From Methylobacterium sp. SyP6R (GTDB lineage Bacteria; Pseudomonadota; Alphaproteobacteria; Rhizobiales; Beijerinckiaceae): 64,000 nucleotides of DNA. Both the position numbers and the translations under genes were made by a program. Below the pieces are notes generated by a model. That model was given only the letters and a program-made list of their open reading frames with translations. It made no database searches and was not told the DNA's origin. Shown piece after piece: positions 17,525-26,606 of this stretch (position 1 is the first letter of the stretch; each line of letters starts with the position of its first letter). The stretch spans positions 4,839,501 through 4,903,500 of the forward strand of contig NZ_JAAQRC020000001.1 in NCBI RefSeq assembly GCF_019216885.1, in the 5' to 3' direction.

Positions 17525-19027
17525 CTAGAGACCCTTTCGGATGAGGGGAACACGGCGCAAAGCCGCGGCGCCGGCCCAGCTCGCCGCGACGGCGAGGGCG
17601 GAGACGAGCGCGCCCTTGAGGGGCGCACCGAGCGGCCGGGCCAGCAGACCGAACTGCAGCCAGGTCACGACGGGATAGTGGAGCAGGTAGATGGCGAAGC
17701 TGTTCGCCGACAGGCTGTCCCAGGCGCGGGAGGGGCGCCCGCCGAAACGCAGGAAAAGCGCCGGGAGCGCGAAGGCGGCGGCGGCGCAGAAGACGGTGCG
17801 CGCGATACCCTCCAGCACGAGCGCAGGCCCGGCGGGCAGCCGGCCCGCGGCCCCGATCGCCCCCGCGGCGAGGAGCATCAGCCCCGCCGGCAGGGCGAGG
17901 AGCGCCCAGAGCCGCCAGCGCACGACGAGGGCCTGACCGAAATGCAGGACGGACGGCCTCCCGCCCCATCCCAACGCGACGCCGGTCGCGAAATAGCCCG
18001 CGTAGAGCCCGACGCGGCTGGCCTGGATCGCGAACGGTCCGAGGCCGACCCAGTGCCCCGGACCGACGGCGAGGAGGAGCGGGAGGTAGAGCAGGCCGGA
18101 GAGTGCGACGAGGAGGAAGAAGCCGCGGGCGGGCGCGGACAGGACTGTCCGGGGAAGAAAGAGACGCGGGTTCTCACCTCTCCCCGCGGGCGGGGAGAGG
18201 GCTTTGCTCCCCTTGCCGGGGGCAAAGCAAGCGGAGGCGCAGCCGGAGCGAGGGTGAGGGGCCGGTGCCGAAGGAGGCTCCTCCGGGAATACCCCCTTAC
18301 CCTCGCGTCGATCCCTGCCGGGATCGATACGCGGGCTCCCTCCGCCCCCGGCAAGGGGGGCGGCCCCTCCCCGCCCGCGGGGAGAGGAGAGGATCCGCGC
18401 CTCGCCTTTTTTCCGGTCGATCCTGTCGAGGCCCGGGAAACGGCATGGGTCCACTCCACCCGGGGCGCCACGCGCGATCAGGACGAAGACGAGGGTCGCG
18501 GCCACGTCGAACGCCAGGAGAACGCCGAGGAACCAGGGCGGCCCGCTCGGCCATGGCCCGACGGTCACCGTCCGGATCCAGAACGCCGGAAAGCCCGCCC
18601 TGCCGCCGGCCTGGAGGGACGAGGGGTAGTAGGCGAACGGGATCAGCGTGAGGACCGCCACGGCGAAGGGCAGGACGAGGCGCCGCATCCGGCCGCGCAG
18701 ATAGGCGCCGGGCCCCTTCCGGCCCAGGCCCCCCCGGACGAACAGCCCCGACAGCAGAAACAACAGCGGCATGAAGAAGCCGTCGTCGAGCAGCACCAGG
18801 GCGTCGAAGGCGCGCCAGCGTTGCGCATCGACGATCGGCGCCGTCGACAGGGCGTAGTCGGCGCGATCGACATGCCCGAAGGTGCAGTAGGCCAGAACGG
18901 CATGATGCAGGACGACGAGGACGACGAGGGCGCCCCGCAACCTGTCGATCGCCGCGAGCCGTCCGCCCTGCCCTACGGCAGGCAGAGCCTGGGACGCGGG
19001 CGGAACCTGGCAACCTGGAGGGAACAT
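17525..19027 (-). CDS. Acyltransferase 3 family membrane protein carrying an in-frame repeat element
   Basis: The 500-residue product is an integral membrane acyltransferase of the OafA/NodX (PF01757) type. The family start RLAAIDRLRGALVVLVVLHH is at about residue 23, and the C-terminal NSFAIYLLHYPVV motif is present. Such enzymes move acetyl or succinyl groups onto surface sugars. At about residues 200-296 the sequence abruptly becomes soluble, Pro/Arg/Gly-rich and unrelated to the family (ILSSPRGRGGAAPLAGG, then KALSPPAGRGENPR). This stretch is encoded by a copy of the dispersed palindromic element at 18140-18425. The frame continues on both sides, and the insertion falls in a loop between two membrane helices. 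The gene overlaps functionally with the dipeptidase gene, 2 bases downstream. Whether the protein is active is unknown. Confidence 0.82.
   Translation of the reverse strand: MFPPGCQVPPASQALPAVGQGGRLAAIDRLRGALVVLVVLHHAVLAYCTFGHVDRADYALSTAPIVDAQRWRAFDALVLLDDGFFMPLLFLLSGLFVRGGLGRKGPGAYLRGRMRRLVLPFAVAVLTLIPFAYYPSSLQAGGRAGFPAFWIRTVTVGPWPSGPPWFLGVLLAFDVAATLVFVLIARGAPGGVDPCRFPGLDRIDRKKGEARILSSPRGRGGAAPLAGGGGSPRIDPGRDRREGKGVFPEEPPSAPAPHPRSGCASACFAPGKGSKALSPPAGRGENPRLFLPRTVLSAPARGFFLLVALSGLLYLPLLLAVGPGHWVGLGPFAIQASRVGLYAGYFATGVALGWGGRPSVLHFGQALVVRWRLWALLALPAGLMLLAAGAIGAAGRLPAGPALVLEGIARTVFCAAAAFALPALFLRFGGRPSRAWDSLSANSFAIYLLHYPVVTWLQFGLLARPLGAPLKGALVSALAVAASWAGAAALRRVPLIRKGL
18140..18425. repeat. Palindromic element family A, copy 1 (inside the acyltransferase gene)
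   Basis: The core is an inverted pair: CTCTCCCCGCGGGCGGGGAGAG near 18178-18199 in slightly longer form, and its mirror at about 18365-18390. The ends are imperfect inverted repeats, CAGGACTGTCCGGGGAA at the left and a diverged mirror ending TCCTG at the right. The interior (AGCGGAGGCGCAGCCGGAGCGAGGGTGAGG-type sequence) is shared with the copies at 22.9, 27.0 and 46.1 kb. Here it lies within coding sequence and is read in frame on the minus strand. Confidence 0.85.
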
Positions 19028-19286
19028 CGCGGAGCCGACGGCATGGACCGGCCCGTTCTACGCGCCGCACGAGGCGTACTCCATCGGAGATCTGTTGCCG
19101 GTCTGCAACCGGCACGTGGCCGGCGCGATTCCGAACGGCAGTCCCACCGGCCGAAGACCGACATGCGAGCGCGCGGGACCTCAGGCCGCAGAGCCCGTTC
19201 ATCATCCTCGCTTAAGAACATGACGGCCGTCCGGCGAGGCGGTACGGCCCTTCCCTCCCGCGGCCCCGCCGACACCGGAGAGACCG

Positions 19287-20213
19287 ATGACCGACCCGAC
19301 AGCCCGGCGTTCGAGCCGCCTGCCCCGCCGGGGCGGCCTGATCCTGGCCGGCCTGTTCTCGCTGCTCTGCCCCGGGCTCGGCCATATCCGCGCGCGGGCC
19401 TGGCCGCTCGGCGCGGCGCTCGTGGCCGTGTGGACCCTCGCGACGATCGTCCTGTTCGGGATCACTGCCCTGTGGTCGCCGACGCCACCGGTGGTGACGG
19501 CCTGGCTGGCGCTCCTCGCCATCGTCATCCTGTTCTGGATCGGTGCCGCCCTCGACGCCATGCGGCGGGCCCGGTCGTCCGCGATGCGGCCCAGGCCGCC
19601 CTGGTGGCGCTCGGCCTGGGCCGCGGCCCTGATCGTGGTGCCGCTTCAGGCCGGGCTGGATTCGGCACTGCCGTTCGGGTGGCGCTCGTTCTCCATCCCC
19701 TCCGCCTCGATGAATCCCGGCCTCGTGGTGGGCGACGTCTTCCTGTCGGATGTCCGCCGGGACCGCCCCTTCCCGGCCCGGGGCGACATCGTGATGTTCA
19801 GGCCGAAGGCGTCGTCCGACACGATCTACGTCAAGCGCGTGGTCGCCCTGCCCGGCGACACCGTCGCCATGGCGGGCGGGTCCCTGGTCCTGAACGGCCA
19901 GCCGGTGCCGGAGGAGGCGGACGGGACCGTCACGGTCGGCGGCGACGACCAGCCGGCGCACGCCTTCGTCGAGCGGCTGCCGGGCAAAGCCGGCTACCGC
20001 ATCGCCCGGCTCGACGGGGCCGCGGGCGGGCGGGACCTGCCGCCGCGGACGATCCCGCCGGGCGCCGTGTTCGTGCTCGGCGACAATCGGGACAACAGCC
20101 TCGACAGCCGACACGACCGGGTCGGGCTCGTCCACGCCGAGGACCTGGTCGCGACGGGCGGCACCTTCACCTGGTCGCCGGTGAAGGGGCGCCTGCTCAC
20201 CGCCCTGCGCTGA
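19287..20213 (+). CDS. lepB: Signal peptidase I
   Basis: The 308-residue enzyme cuts signal peptides from exported proteins at the outer face of the inner membrane. Hydrophobic helices at about 17-35, 42-62 and 70-90 precede the catalytic part. The nucleophile is Ser141 in IPSASMNPG, the general base is Lys183 in YVKRVVALPGD, and the box E motif GDNRDNSLDSR is near residue 260. The start follows GGAG with good spacing. The extra N-terminal helices make it longer than the usual 250-residue alphaproteobacterial LepB, so it may be a second, accessory signal peptidase rather than the essential one that sits by rnc and era. Confidence 0.92.
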   Translation: MTDPTARRSSRLPRRGGLILAGLFSLLCPGLGHIRARAWPLGAALVAVWTLATIVLFGITALWSPTPPVVTAWLALLAIVILFWIGAALDAMRRARSSAMRPRPPWWRSAWAAALIVVPLQAGLDSALPFGWRSFSIPSASMNPGLVVGDVFLSDVRRDRPFPARGDIVMFRPKASSDTIYVKRVVALPGDTVAMAGGSLVLNGQPVPEEADGTVTVGGDDQPAHAFVERLPGKAGYRIARLDGAAGGRDLPPRTIPPGAVFVLGDNRDNSLDSRHDRVGLVHAEDLVATGGTFTWSPVKGRLLTALR

Positions 20214-20222
20214 GGGCGGCCT

Positions 20223-21386
20223 TCACCCCTTCCAGTTCTTCAGCGCCGCGAACGGGCTGTCGGCGGCGGCACTCTTTGGCGGGTTCAGCACCGGCTCGAC
20301 CTGGGCCACGGCATCGCTGAGCGAGAAGGCGGTGCCGCTCGGCAGCTTGCCGCCAGCGGCATCCTGGTGGCCGCCGCCGCGGAACAGGCGGGCGCCGTCG
20401 AGGGCGGTGCCGTCGATCGAGCGGAAGGACAGGGTGCCGGCGCGCTGCACGTTGACCAGGCGCTTGGCGCGCCCGCTCGCCATCACCAGGTCGGAGACCC
20501 GCTGGAAGGTGCCGGCATCGAGGGCGAAGGACAGGAGCGTGCCGTCCGGGAGCGCGTGGAACAAGGCGTCGGAGCGGGCGAGGGCCCGGGCCATCCGCTG
20601 CCGGGTGGTCAGGCGGGCATCGTCGTCGGGGGCGTCGCGCATCAGGTCGTCGACGATCGCGCCGCGGATCGCCGGCACGGCGCGCTCCAGCTCGGCCGGG
20701 GTCGCGCCGGCACGCAGCTTCGCGGTCGCCTCGATCAGCAGGCGGGCCAGGAAGGGATCGTGCGCCGGATGCCCGACCGGTACCAGGGTGCCGACATTGT
20801 CCCAAAAAATCTCGTCGAGGGCGAAGCCGCCGGGGAAATGCGGATCCTCCTTGCGCCAGAGATCGAGGGCGTCGACGGAGGCGACGAGCAGCGCCAGGTT
20901 CTCGGCCTGGCCCGCATCGGGCTCCTTGGTGGCGAACAGGGCGCGATGGGTGTCGACCATCCTGGTCGCGCTGGAATTCTCGTCGATCAGCACGGTGACC
21001 GACGGGTCGCCGAGGTCGAACCGCGACAGGCGCGGGTTGTCGGCGTCACGCTTCGGCTCCAGGTTCTGGCGCCGCATCTGGTCGATCGAGGAGGTGTGGT
21101 GGTCGAGGACGATCAGCCGGTGCTGGGCCTCCGGCTCGCGCTTGCGGTTCATGGCGGCGAAGCGGCGCAGGAACGCGATCGTCGGCTCCTCGATGCCGAG
21201 ATCGGTGATCAGCACCATCTCGGCCGCCTTGGTCTTGGTCAGGCGCTTCAATTCGTCGTCGACCACGGGACCGACATCGCCGTAGCGCGGCACGTGCACG
21301 ATCCGGGCGGGCTCGGCATAGGACGCGACGAGGGTCGCGGCGCCGTAGCCGTCGAGGTCGTGGTGGGTGATCTGGGTCAGGCGCAC
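20223..21386 (-). CDS. DHH/DHHA1-family phosphoesterase
   Basis: The 387-residue protein belongs to the DHH superfamily, which hydrolyses small phosphodiesters such as nano-RNAs, cyclic dinucleotides or pAp with manganese. The metal motifs are visible as THHDLDGYGAA at the start, ITDLGIEE, and LDHHTSS (the DHH box), with the C-terminal DHHA1 glycine loop FRGGGHQDAAGG. The order and spacing are closest to the NrnB / YtqI-like group, so degradation of short RNA is the best guess. It is convergent with lepB, with a 9-base gap. Confidence 0.87.
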   Translation of the reverse strand: MRLTQITHHDLDGYGAATLVASYAEPARIVHVPRYGDVGPVVDDELKRLTKTKAAEMVLITDLGIEEPTIAFLRRFAAMNRKREPEAQHRLIVLDHHTSSIDQMRRQNLEPKRDADNPRLSRFDLGDPSVTVLIDENSSATRMVDTHRALFATKEPDAGQAENLALLVASVDALDLWRKEDPHFPGGFALDEIFWDNVGTLVPVGHPAHDPFLARLLIEATAKLRAGATPAELERAVPAIRGAIVDDLMRDAPDDDARLTTRQRMARALARSDALFHALPDGTLLSFALDAGTFQRVSDLVMASGRAKRLVNVQRAGTLSFRSIDGTALDGARLFRGGGHQDAAGGKLPSGTAFSLSDAVAQVEPVLNPPKSAAADSPFAALKNWKG

Positions 21387-21471
21387 GTCGATAAGGTCCG
21401 GGGTCGGTTCACGTCGGGAACGAATCCCGTCAGCATAGCGGCTCGCGCGCGGCTCCGGCAGGGCCCACGAT

Positions 21472-22434
21472 TCAGGAAATGGCCGGTGCCTCGCCCGCCA
21501 GTTCCTCGCCCGCCAGTTCCTCCCCCGCCAGGTGCCGCAGCAGGTCGCGCAGCCAGCGATGGGCCGGGTCGTCGTCGTAGGAGGCGTGCCAGAGCATCCC
21601 GACCGCCACGTCGTCGAGAGGGACGGGCACGGGGCTCACCGTCAGCCCCAGGGTTTCGGCGAAGAGGAGCGCCAGGCGGGCATGCATGGTGGTGAGGACC
21701 GGCGCGGCGCGCACCAGGAACGGCACCGCCAGGAAGCGCGGCGAGGTGACCGCGAGGGTGCGGGCGAGGCCGAGCTTGGCCAGTGCGTCGTCCACCACCC
21801 CGTGGGCGGTCCCGCGCAGGCTCGTCAGCACGTGCGGGAAGCGCAGGTAATCGTCGAGCGAGATCGGCGGCGTCAGCCCCACCAGGGCGGCGTTGAACAG
21901 GCAGACGTAGCTGTCGCGGTAGAGCAGGCGCTGCTTGTGGTGCATCTGCCCGCGGAACGACAGGTCGATGGCGAGGTCGATCCGGTCGGCGTCGAGTTCC
22001 TCGAGCACATGTGCCCGGTCGACCGAGCGCAGCAGCAGACTGATCCCCGGCGCCTCCCGGCGCAGATGGGCGAGGAGCCGTGTGCCGAGCAGCACCTCGG
22101 TGCTGTCCGGCAGGCTGATCGTGAAGGTGCGAACCACCGTGCGGGGATCGAAGGCCTCCTCCCGGCGCACCAGGGTCTGGACCTGGCGCAGGACCGTCCG
22201 CAGCGGCTCGGCGAGCGCGAGCGCCCGCGGGGTCGGCCGCATCCCCTCGGGCGCGCGGGTCAGGAGTTCGTCGCCGAACAGGGTCCGCAGCCGCGCGAGC
22301 GCAGAGCTCATCGCCGATTGGCCGATGCCGATGCGGGAGGCCGCCCGGGTCACGCTGCGCTCGGCGAGGAGTGCGTCGAGGGCGACCAGAAGGTTGAGGT
22401 CGATCCGGGACAGATCGATATGATCAATAGTCAT
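21472..22434 (-). CDS. LysR-family transcriptional regulator
   Basis: The 320-residue regulator opens with a helix-turn-helix (LSRIDLNLLVALDALLAERSV, then AASRIGIGQSAMSSALARLR) and continues with the substrate-binding-like domain of the NodD/NahR type. I chose the ATG at 22434; the frame stays open to 23226, but that part only translates the neighbouring repeat element. The C-terminus ends in a short direct repeat, EELAGEELAGEAPA, from 15-base tandem copies at about 21490-21531. It is divergent from a small secreted protein gene, 99 bases away, which is its likely target. Confidence 0.92.
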   Translation of the reverse strand: MTIDHIDLSRIDLNLLVALDALLAERSVTRAASRIGIGQSAMSSALARLRTLFGDELLTRAPEGMRPTPRALALAEPLRTVLRQVQTLVRREEAFDPRTVVRTFTISLPDSTEVLLGTRLLAHLRREAPGISLLLRSVDRAHVLEELDADRIDLAIDLSFRGQMHHKQRLLYRDSYVCLFNAALVGLTPPISLDDYLRFPHVLTSLRGTAHGVVDDALAKLGLARTLAVTSPRFLAVPFLVRAAPVLTTMHARLALLFAETLGLTVSPVPVPLDDVAVGMLWHASYDDDPAHRWLRDLLRHLAGEELAGEELAGEAPAIS

Positions 22435-22441
22435 TATCGAT
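22423..22441. promoter_or_regulatory. Candidate operator overlapping the LysR start
   Basis: ATCAATA-N5-TATCGAT is an imperfect inverted repeat (six of seven positions) that overlaps the LysR start codon at 22432-22434. It is in an AT-rich patch unusual for the region. Binding there would allow autorepression. Confidence 0.3.
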
Positions 22442-22533
22442 ACGATCTGTTTGATCCATGCTGCACCGCAGCGCATATCGGGGTCAACACGGCGGGCCGA
22501 GCCGGTCGCGCCGCAAGCAGGACACCCCGCATC

Positions 22534-22899
22534 ATGACGTTCCGCCCTCTCTCCCGTCTCACCCTCGCCCTGGCTGCCGCGACGCTGCTCGCGGGCGCGG
22601 TCCAGGCGGACGAACTCCGGCCCGCCCGGGCGGCCAGCCTCGACCTCGGCCCGCTCGCCGGCGTCGCCTATTACACCGCCGAGCCGGACGGCCACCACGT
22701 CGTGGTGACGCTCGCGCCGCGGGCCGCGGCACCGGCCTCCCGCGTCGAGGCGGTGCTCGCCTCCGGCCAGAGCCTCACGGTCTCGACGCCGCGCCAGGAG
22801 GGCGCGGCGGCCCGCACGGTCACGATCACCCGCCGGGGCGACACGACGACCGTCGAGGCCGTGGCGGTCCGGACCCTGGACAGCGCGGCGCTCAACTAA
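22534..22899 (+). CDS. Small secreted hypothetical protein (121 aa)
   Basis: The product has a signal sequence ending AVQA before DELRPARA, and then about 95 residues of mostly beta-strand character (VAYYTAEPDGHHVVVTLAPR, RTVTITRRGDTTTVEAVAV). No family is recognised. The start follows an AGCAGGA site. It is divergent from a LysR regulator and followed by a palindromic element, which may act at the 3' end of its transcript. Confidence 0.7.
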   Translation: MTFRPLSRLTLALAAATLLAGAVQADELRPARAASLDLGPLAGVAYYTAEPDGHHVVVTLAPRAAAPASRVEAVLASGQSLTVSTPRQEGAAARTVTITRRGDTTTVEAVAVRTLDSAALN

Positions 22900-22945
22900 G
22901 GGGCGTGTCGTGTTCACACGTCTCGGTTCGAGCGTTGTTCCCTTC

Positions 22946-23229
22946 CCCTTGTAGCAGGGCTGTCCGGGGAGAGGAGTGGCGCGGGTTTCCCCTCTCCCCG
23001 CGGGCGGGGAGAGGGCTGCGTCTCCGTTCAGGAGATGCAGCAAGCCCGCAGGGCGAGGGTGAGGGGGTGGTTCCGGAGGAGTCTCACTCGTCGAGACCCC
23101 CTCACCCTCGCTCCGGCTGCGCCTGCGCTCGTCGCTTGCACGACAAGGTGCAAGCGACCCTCTCCCCGCCCGCGGGGAGAGGAGATGAACCCGCGCCATC
23201 CTTTTCACCGCCCAGCCCTGCCACAAGGG
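22946..23229. repeat. Palindromic element family A, copy 2
   Basis: The 437-base gap between the small secreted protein and the helicase genes is mostly this element. Terminal inverted repeats are CCCTTGT-N2-CAGGGCTG at the left and CAGCCCTG-N2-ACAAGGG at the right. The inner arms are CTCTCCCCGCGGGCGGGGAGAGG at about 22990-23015 and its mirror at about 23160-23182. The centre carries CTCACCCTCGC and its complement. Confidence 0.85.
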
Positions 23230-23336
23230 AGAGGCAAAAGCGGCGGACTTTCAAATGGATAGGCTTCGTCGACGGTGGGTGAAACGGCAAGACCGGGCAA
23301 TCGCGGCACCCACCGGAATGCCTCAGCCAACGCCCA

Positions 23337-25178
23337 TCACCCCGGCCGCCGCTCCATCCCGGCCCAGCGCCGCCGGGCGCTCCAGGCGTAGCGCGAATCG
23401 CCCTCCAGCAGGTGCAGGTGGTCCTGCAGCCGGTTGCGCTCCAGCCAGGCGAGGGCCGCCTCCAGCTCCTCGGCCGTCATCGCGGCGCGACTCTTGTTGC
23501 CGAAGAGGCGCTTGAGCACCGCGTTGTAGCGGTGCGGCAGGGGCGCGCCGGGCCGTCCGCGCAACTCGGCCTCGTCCTCCACCGCCTGCGCCGTCACCAT
23601 GGCGGCCACGCGCGCGCGCAAGGCCCGCTCGACCCGCGAGGGCGGCACGGGCGCCGCCTCGTTCGCCTCGGGGCGGGCCATCGCCACGGCGGGACCGGGG
23701 CGCAGCATGGCGTAGCGCAGACCGAGCGCGTTGCTCTCCAGCGGCACGATGCCCTCGTCGGCCTCCCGGGACAGCGGCCGCGGCTCGGGCGAGGCGGCCC
23801 CGGTCGGGCGCTTGCGCGGTCGCGTCGCGGTCGCCTGCTCGGTCTCGATCCGGGCGCGGAACTGCGCGAAGAGCGGGTCGTCGGGATGGAAGACCAGGGC
23901 GTGCTGGTCGGCATAGTCGCCGGCATGGGGATCGACCCGGGTCGCCCGGGCGATCATCTGCTCGAGCCAGGGCCGCGAGCGGATATGCGTCAGCGCCGCC
24001 ACCACGGCGACCTCGGGGGCATCCAGTCCCTCATAGGCCATCGCCACGGTCACCAGCACGGCGGGCTCCGGCGTGAGCCGGAAGGCGGCGAGCGCCGCGT
24101 GCGCGTCGGCCTCGGCCGAGGTCGCGATGCGCACGTCGCGGCGCGCCTGCTCCTCGGGCATCCAGGCCTGGATCATCGCGTGGTAGCTCTGCGCGCTCGC
24201 CTGGTCGGGCGCGACGACGAGGAGCTTGCCGAGACCCCGGACGGCCTCCGTGGCGGTCAGCCCGCGCTTGCGCCGGCGCTCGGCCCGCAGGCGGCGGGTG
24301 GCGTAGAACGCCTCGCGCAGGAGGTCGCGGGCAAAGCCGGTGCGGAGCGCCGTGAACAGGGCCGGCCGGGTCGTCGCACTCGGTCCCGAGCCGGAGAGCC
24401 GGTGCGGGCCGACCCGGGCCTGGCCGCTGGTGCGGCCGCCCTCCAGCCAGCTCGCCTCGCCGTCCAGCGCCCCGAAATTGACCGGCAGCACCGCCTTCTC
24501 GGCGAGCGCCTCGGCACGGGAATAGCCGATCACCGCCCAGCCCGGGGCCTCGATGTCCGGCACCTGCGCGCCGTTCTCCGTCCGGTAGGGCAGCCACAGG
24601 ATGCGCCGCCCATCCGCCCGGGCCAGGGTGCCCGACAGGAGGAGCCGCAAGCTCGCCTCGCGGAACAGCGGCAGCAGGGCACCGCTCCAGGCCGCTGCCT
24701 CGTTCTTCGCCGCCTCGCTGCCCGATTCGCTGTCGGACAGGGCCGGCAGGTGGTGGACCTCGTCGACGACCAGCAGGGTGCGGTGGCGGCGCATCTCGGC
24801 GAGGTGCAGGGCGGGCGCCGCCGCCACCGCCTGGTAGGTGGTGACGTAGCCCGCCAGCCCCCGGCTCGGATCGGGGGAATTGTCGGCCGCCCGCACCGAG
24901 AGCGTGTGGCCCAAAGCCGAGCGCCAGGCCGGATCGGCGAAGGCTTCCTCGGCCTGCAGGCGCAGGGAATCCCGCGGCACGACCCAGACCACCCGGTCGA
25001 CGAGGCCGGCGGCGATCAGCCTCGACGCGGCGATGACCGGCAGCAGCGACTTGCCGCCGCCTGGCGTCACCGCCGCCAGGATGTCGGTGATGCCCGTGGC
25101 CTCGCCGCGGGCGAGCGAGGCCACGAGTTCGGACAGGCTGCGCTGGTGGCTGCGCAGGGGGCGGGTCGGGGCACTCAC
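23337..25178 (-). CDS. Superfamily 2 DEAD/DEAH-type helicase
   Basis: The 613-residue protein has the ATP-binding loop TPGGGKS at residues 38-44, a DEVH box (VVDEVHHLP), the SGTLAR motif III, and motif VI QMIARATRVDP, so it should be an ATP-driven nucleic acid translocase. The C-terminal 150 or so residues after motif VI are family-specific and end in ELEAALAWLERNRLQDHLH. It resembles the type III restriction/UvrB-like Res subunit group of stand-alone helicases. No nuclease or methylase partner is adjacent. Its substrate is unknown. Confidence 0.88.
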   Translation of the reverse strand: MSAPTRPLRSHQRSLSELVASLARGEATGITDILAAVTPGGGKSLLPVIAASRLIAAGLVDRVVWVVPRDSLRLQAEEAFADPAWRSALGHTLSVRAADNSPDPSRGLAGYVTTYQAVAAAPALHLAEMRRHRTLLVVDEVHHLPALSDSESGSEAAKNEAAAWSGALLPLFREASLRLLLSGTLARADGRRILWLPYRTENGAQVPDIEAPGWAVIGYSRAEALAEKAVLPVNFGALDGEASWLEGGRTSGQARVGPHRLSGSGPSATTRPALFTALRTGFARDLLREAFYATRRLRAERRRKRGLTATEAVRGLGKLLVVAPDQASAQSYHAMIQAWMPEEQARRDVRIATSAEADAHAALAAFRLTPEPAVLVTVAMAYEGLDAPEVAVVAALTHIRSRPWLEQMIARATRVDPHAGDYADQHALVFHPDDPLFAQFRARIETEQATATRPRKRPTGAASPEPRPLSREADEGIVPLESNALGLRYAMLRPGPAVAMARPEANEAAPVPPSRVERALRARVAAMVTAQAVEDEAELRGRPGAPLPHRYNAVLKRLFGNKSRAAMTAEELEAALAWLERNRLQDHLHLLEGDSRYAWSARRRWAGMERRPG

Positions 25179-25300
25179 GCCGGGAGGGAATCACGGACCA
25201 TCCCCGGACCATGCCGGACCCCGGCCCCCTTGTGAATCCGGGGGACAAGCAGGATTTCTGCGTTCCCCACATCGGAAAACGGTTGCGCGGCGGGCGCAGA

Positions 25301-26404
25301 TCAGCCTCGGCCGCGTTCCAGCAGCCGCGAGACGACGCGCGCCGTGAAATCGACCATCGGGACGATGCGGGCGTAGTTGAGCCGGGTCGGCCCGATGACG
25401 CCGACGACGCCGACGATGGTCTGGCTGCCGTCCCGGAAGGGAGCGGCGATCATCGACGAGCCGGAGAGCGAAAAAAGCTTGTTCTCCGAGCCGATGAAGA
25501 TCCGCACGCCCTCGCCGCCCTCGGCGCGCGACAGGAGGTCGATCACGTCCTTCTGGCTCTCCAGGTCGTTGAAGAGCAGGCGGATGCGCTCCAGGTCCTC
25601 GGCCGCGCGCAGGTCGTCGAGGAGGTTCGCCTGTCCGCGCACGATGAGCTGGCGCTCCTCGCTCGGGCCGACCGAGCGGGCGAGACCGGCATCGACCAGG
25701 CGCTCGGTCAGCTCGTCGAGCTCCTGCTTCATCGCCGCCCGGGCAGTCTCGATCTCGCCTCGCACCTCGCCGAGCGTACGGCCGCGGATGCGGGCGTTGA
25801 GGAAGTTCGAGGCTTCCTGGAGTGCGCCGGCCGGCAGGCCGTGCGGCAGGTCGAGCAAGCGGTTCTCCACCGACCCATCGTCGGAGACCAGCACCACCAG
25901 GGCGCGGCCGGGATCGAGGCGAACGAACTCGATGTGGCGCAGGCGGGGGTTCTGCTTGGCGGTGACGACGACGCCGGCGCCGCGCGAGATGCCCGACAGC
26001 AGCACCGAGGCCTCGGTGAGCGCGCTGTCGAAGGTGTGGCGCGAGGCGGCGGCGCGCATCTGCGCCTCGATCCGACCCTTCTCCTCCTGGCCGACATCGC
26101 CGAGTTCGAGCAGCGCGTCGACGAAGAAGCGCAGGCCGTGCTCGGTCGGGAGCCGGCCGGCGCTGGTATGGGGGGCGTAGATCAGCCCGGCCTGTTCGAG
26201 GTCCGACATCACGTTGCGGATCGAGGCCGGCGAGAGCGCCATCGGCAGGATGCGGGCGAGGTTGCGCGACCCGACCGGCTCCCCGGTGGCGAGGTAGCTC
26301 TCGACGATCTGGCGAAAGATTTCCCGCGAGCGCTCGTTGAGCTCTGCGATGGCACGGGCCTGTCCGGAGCCGCCGGGCAGGGGTGGGAGGTCGCGCGTGT
26401 TCAT
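25301..26404 (-). CDS. hrcA: Heat-inducible transcription repressor HrcA
   Basis: The 367-residue repressor of the CIRCE/heat shock regulon has an N-terminal winged helix ([27 protein letters not shown], then [17 protein letters not shown] and [13 protein letters not shown], which is diagnostic) followed by the GAF-like dimerisation domain ending in [23 protein letters not shown]. It represses groESL and related operons when GroEL is free. I chose the ATG at 26404, with AGGG 5 bases upstream; an ATG at 26422 would add six residues. grpE, the usual downstream partner, is not here, and no CIRCE hairpin was seen in the 5' region. Confidence 0.95.
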   Translation of the reverse strand: MNTRDLPPLPGGSGQARAIAELNERSREIFRQIVESYLATGEPVGSRNLARILPMALSPASIRNVMSDLEQAGLIYAPHTSAGRLPTEHGLRFFVDALLELGDVGQEEKGRIEAQMRAAASRHTFDSALTEASVLLSGISRGAGVVVTAKQNPRLRHIEFVRLDPGRALVVLVSDDGSVENRLLDLPHGLPAGALQEASNFLNARIRGRTLGEVRGEIETARAAMKQELDELTERLVDAGLARSVGPSEERQLIVRGQANLLDDLRAAEDLERIRLLFNDLESQKDVIDLLSRAEGGEGVRIFIGSENKLFSLSGSSMIAAPFRDGSQTIVGVVGVIGPTRLNYARIVPMVDFTARVVSRLLERGRG

Positions 26405-26606
26405 CAACCCTACGGGAGCCATACGACCGCTTACTGTGATGGCCGCAGCCGCCCGGCGCAAGCGGGCGCGACGCCGCGCGGGCGCACAATCCGATCACCG
26501 CCTGAACGAAGGCCGACCCGCCGTCTCAGGCCGCGTTCAGCCCCCCGGCGCCACTCTCGTCTCCATGGCCGCACGAGGATGCGGCGAGACGGAACCGGAG
26601 GCGACC

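Noticed and set aside
22435..23226. Extension of the LysR frame upstream to 23226
   Set aside because: It only translates the palindromic element and the divergent gene; the helix-turn-helix starts right after the ATG at 22434.
25179..26606. CIRCE heat shock element near hrcA
   Set aside because: No TTAGCACTC-N9-GAGTGCTAA-like dyad was visible upstream of hrcA.
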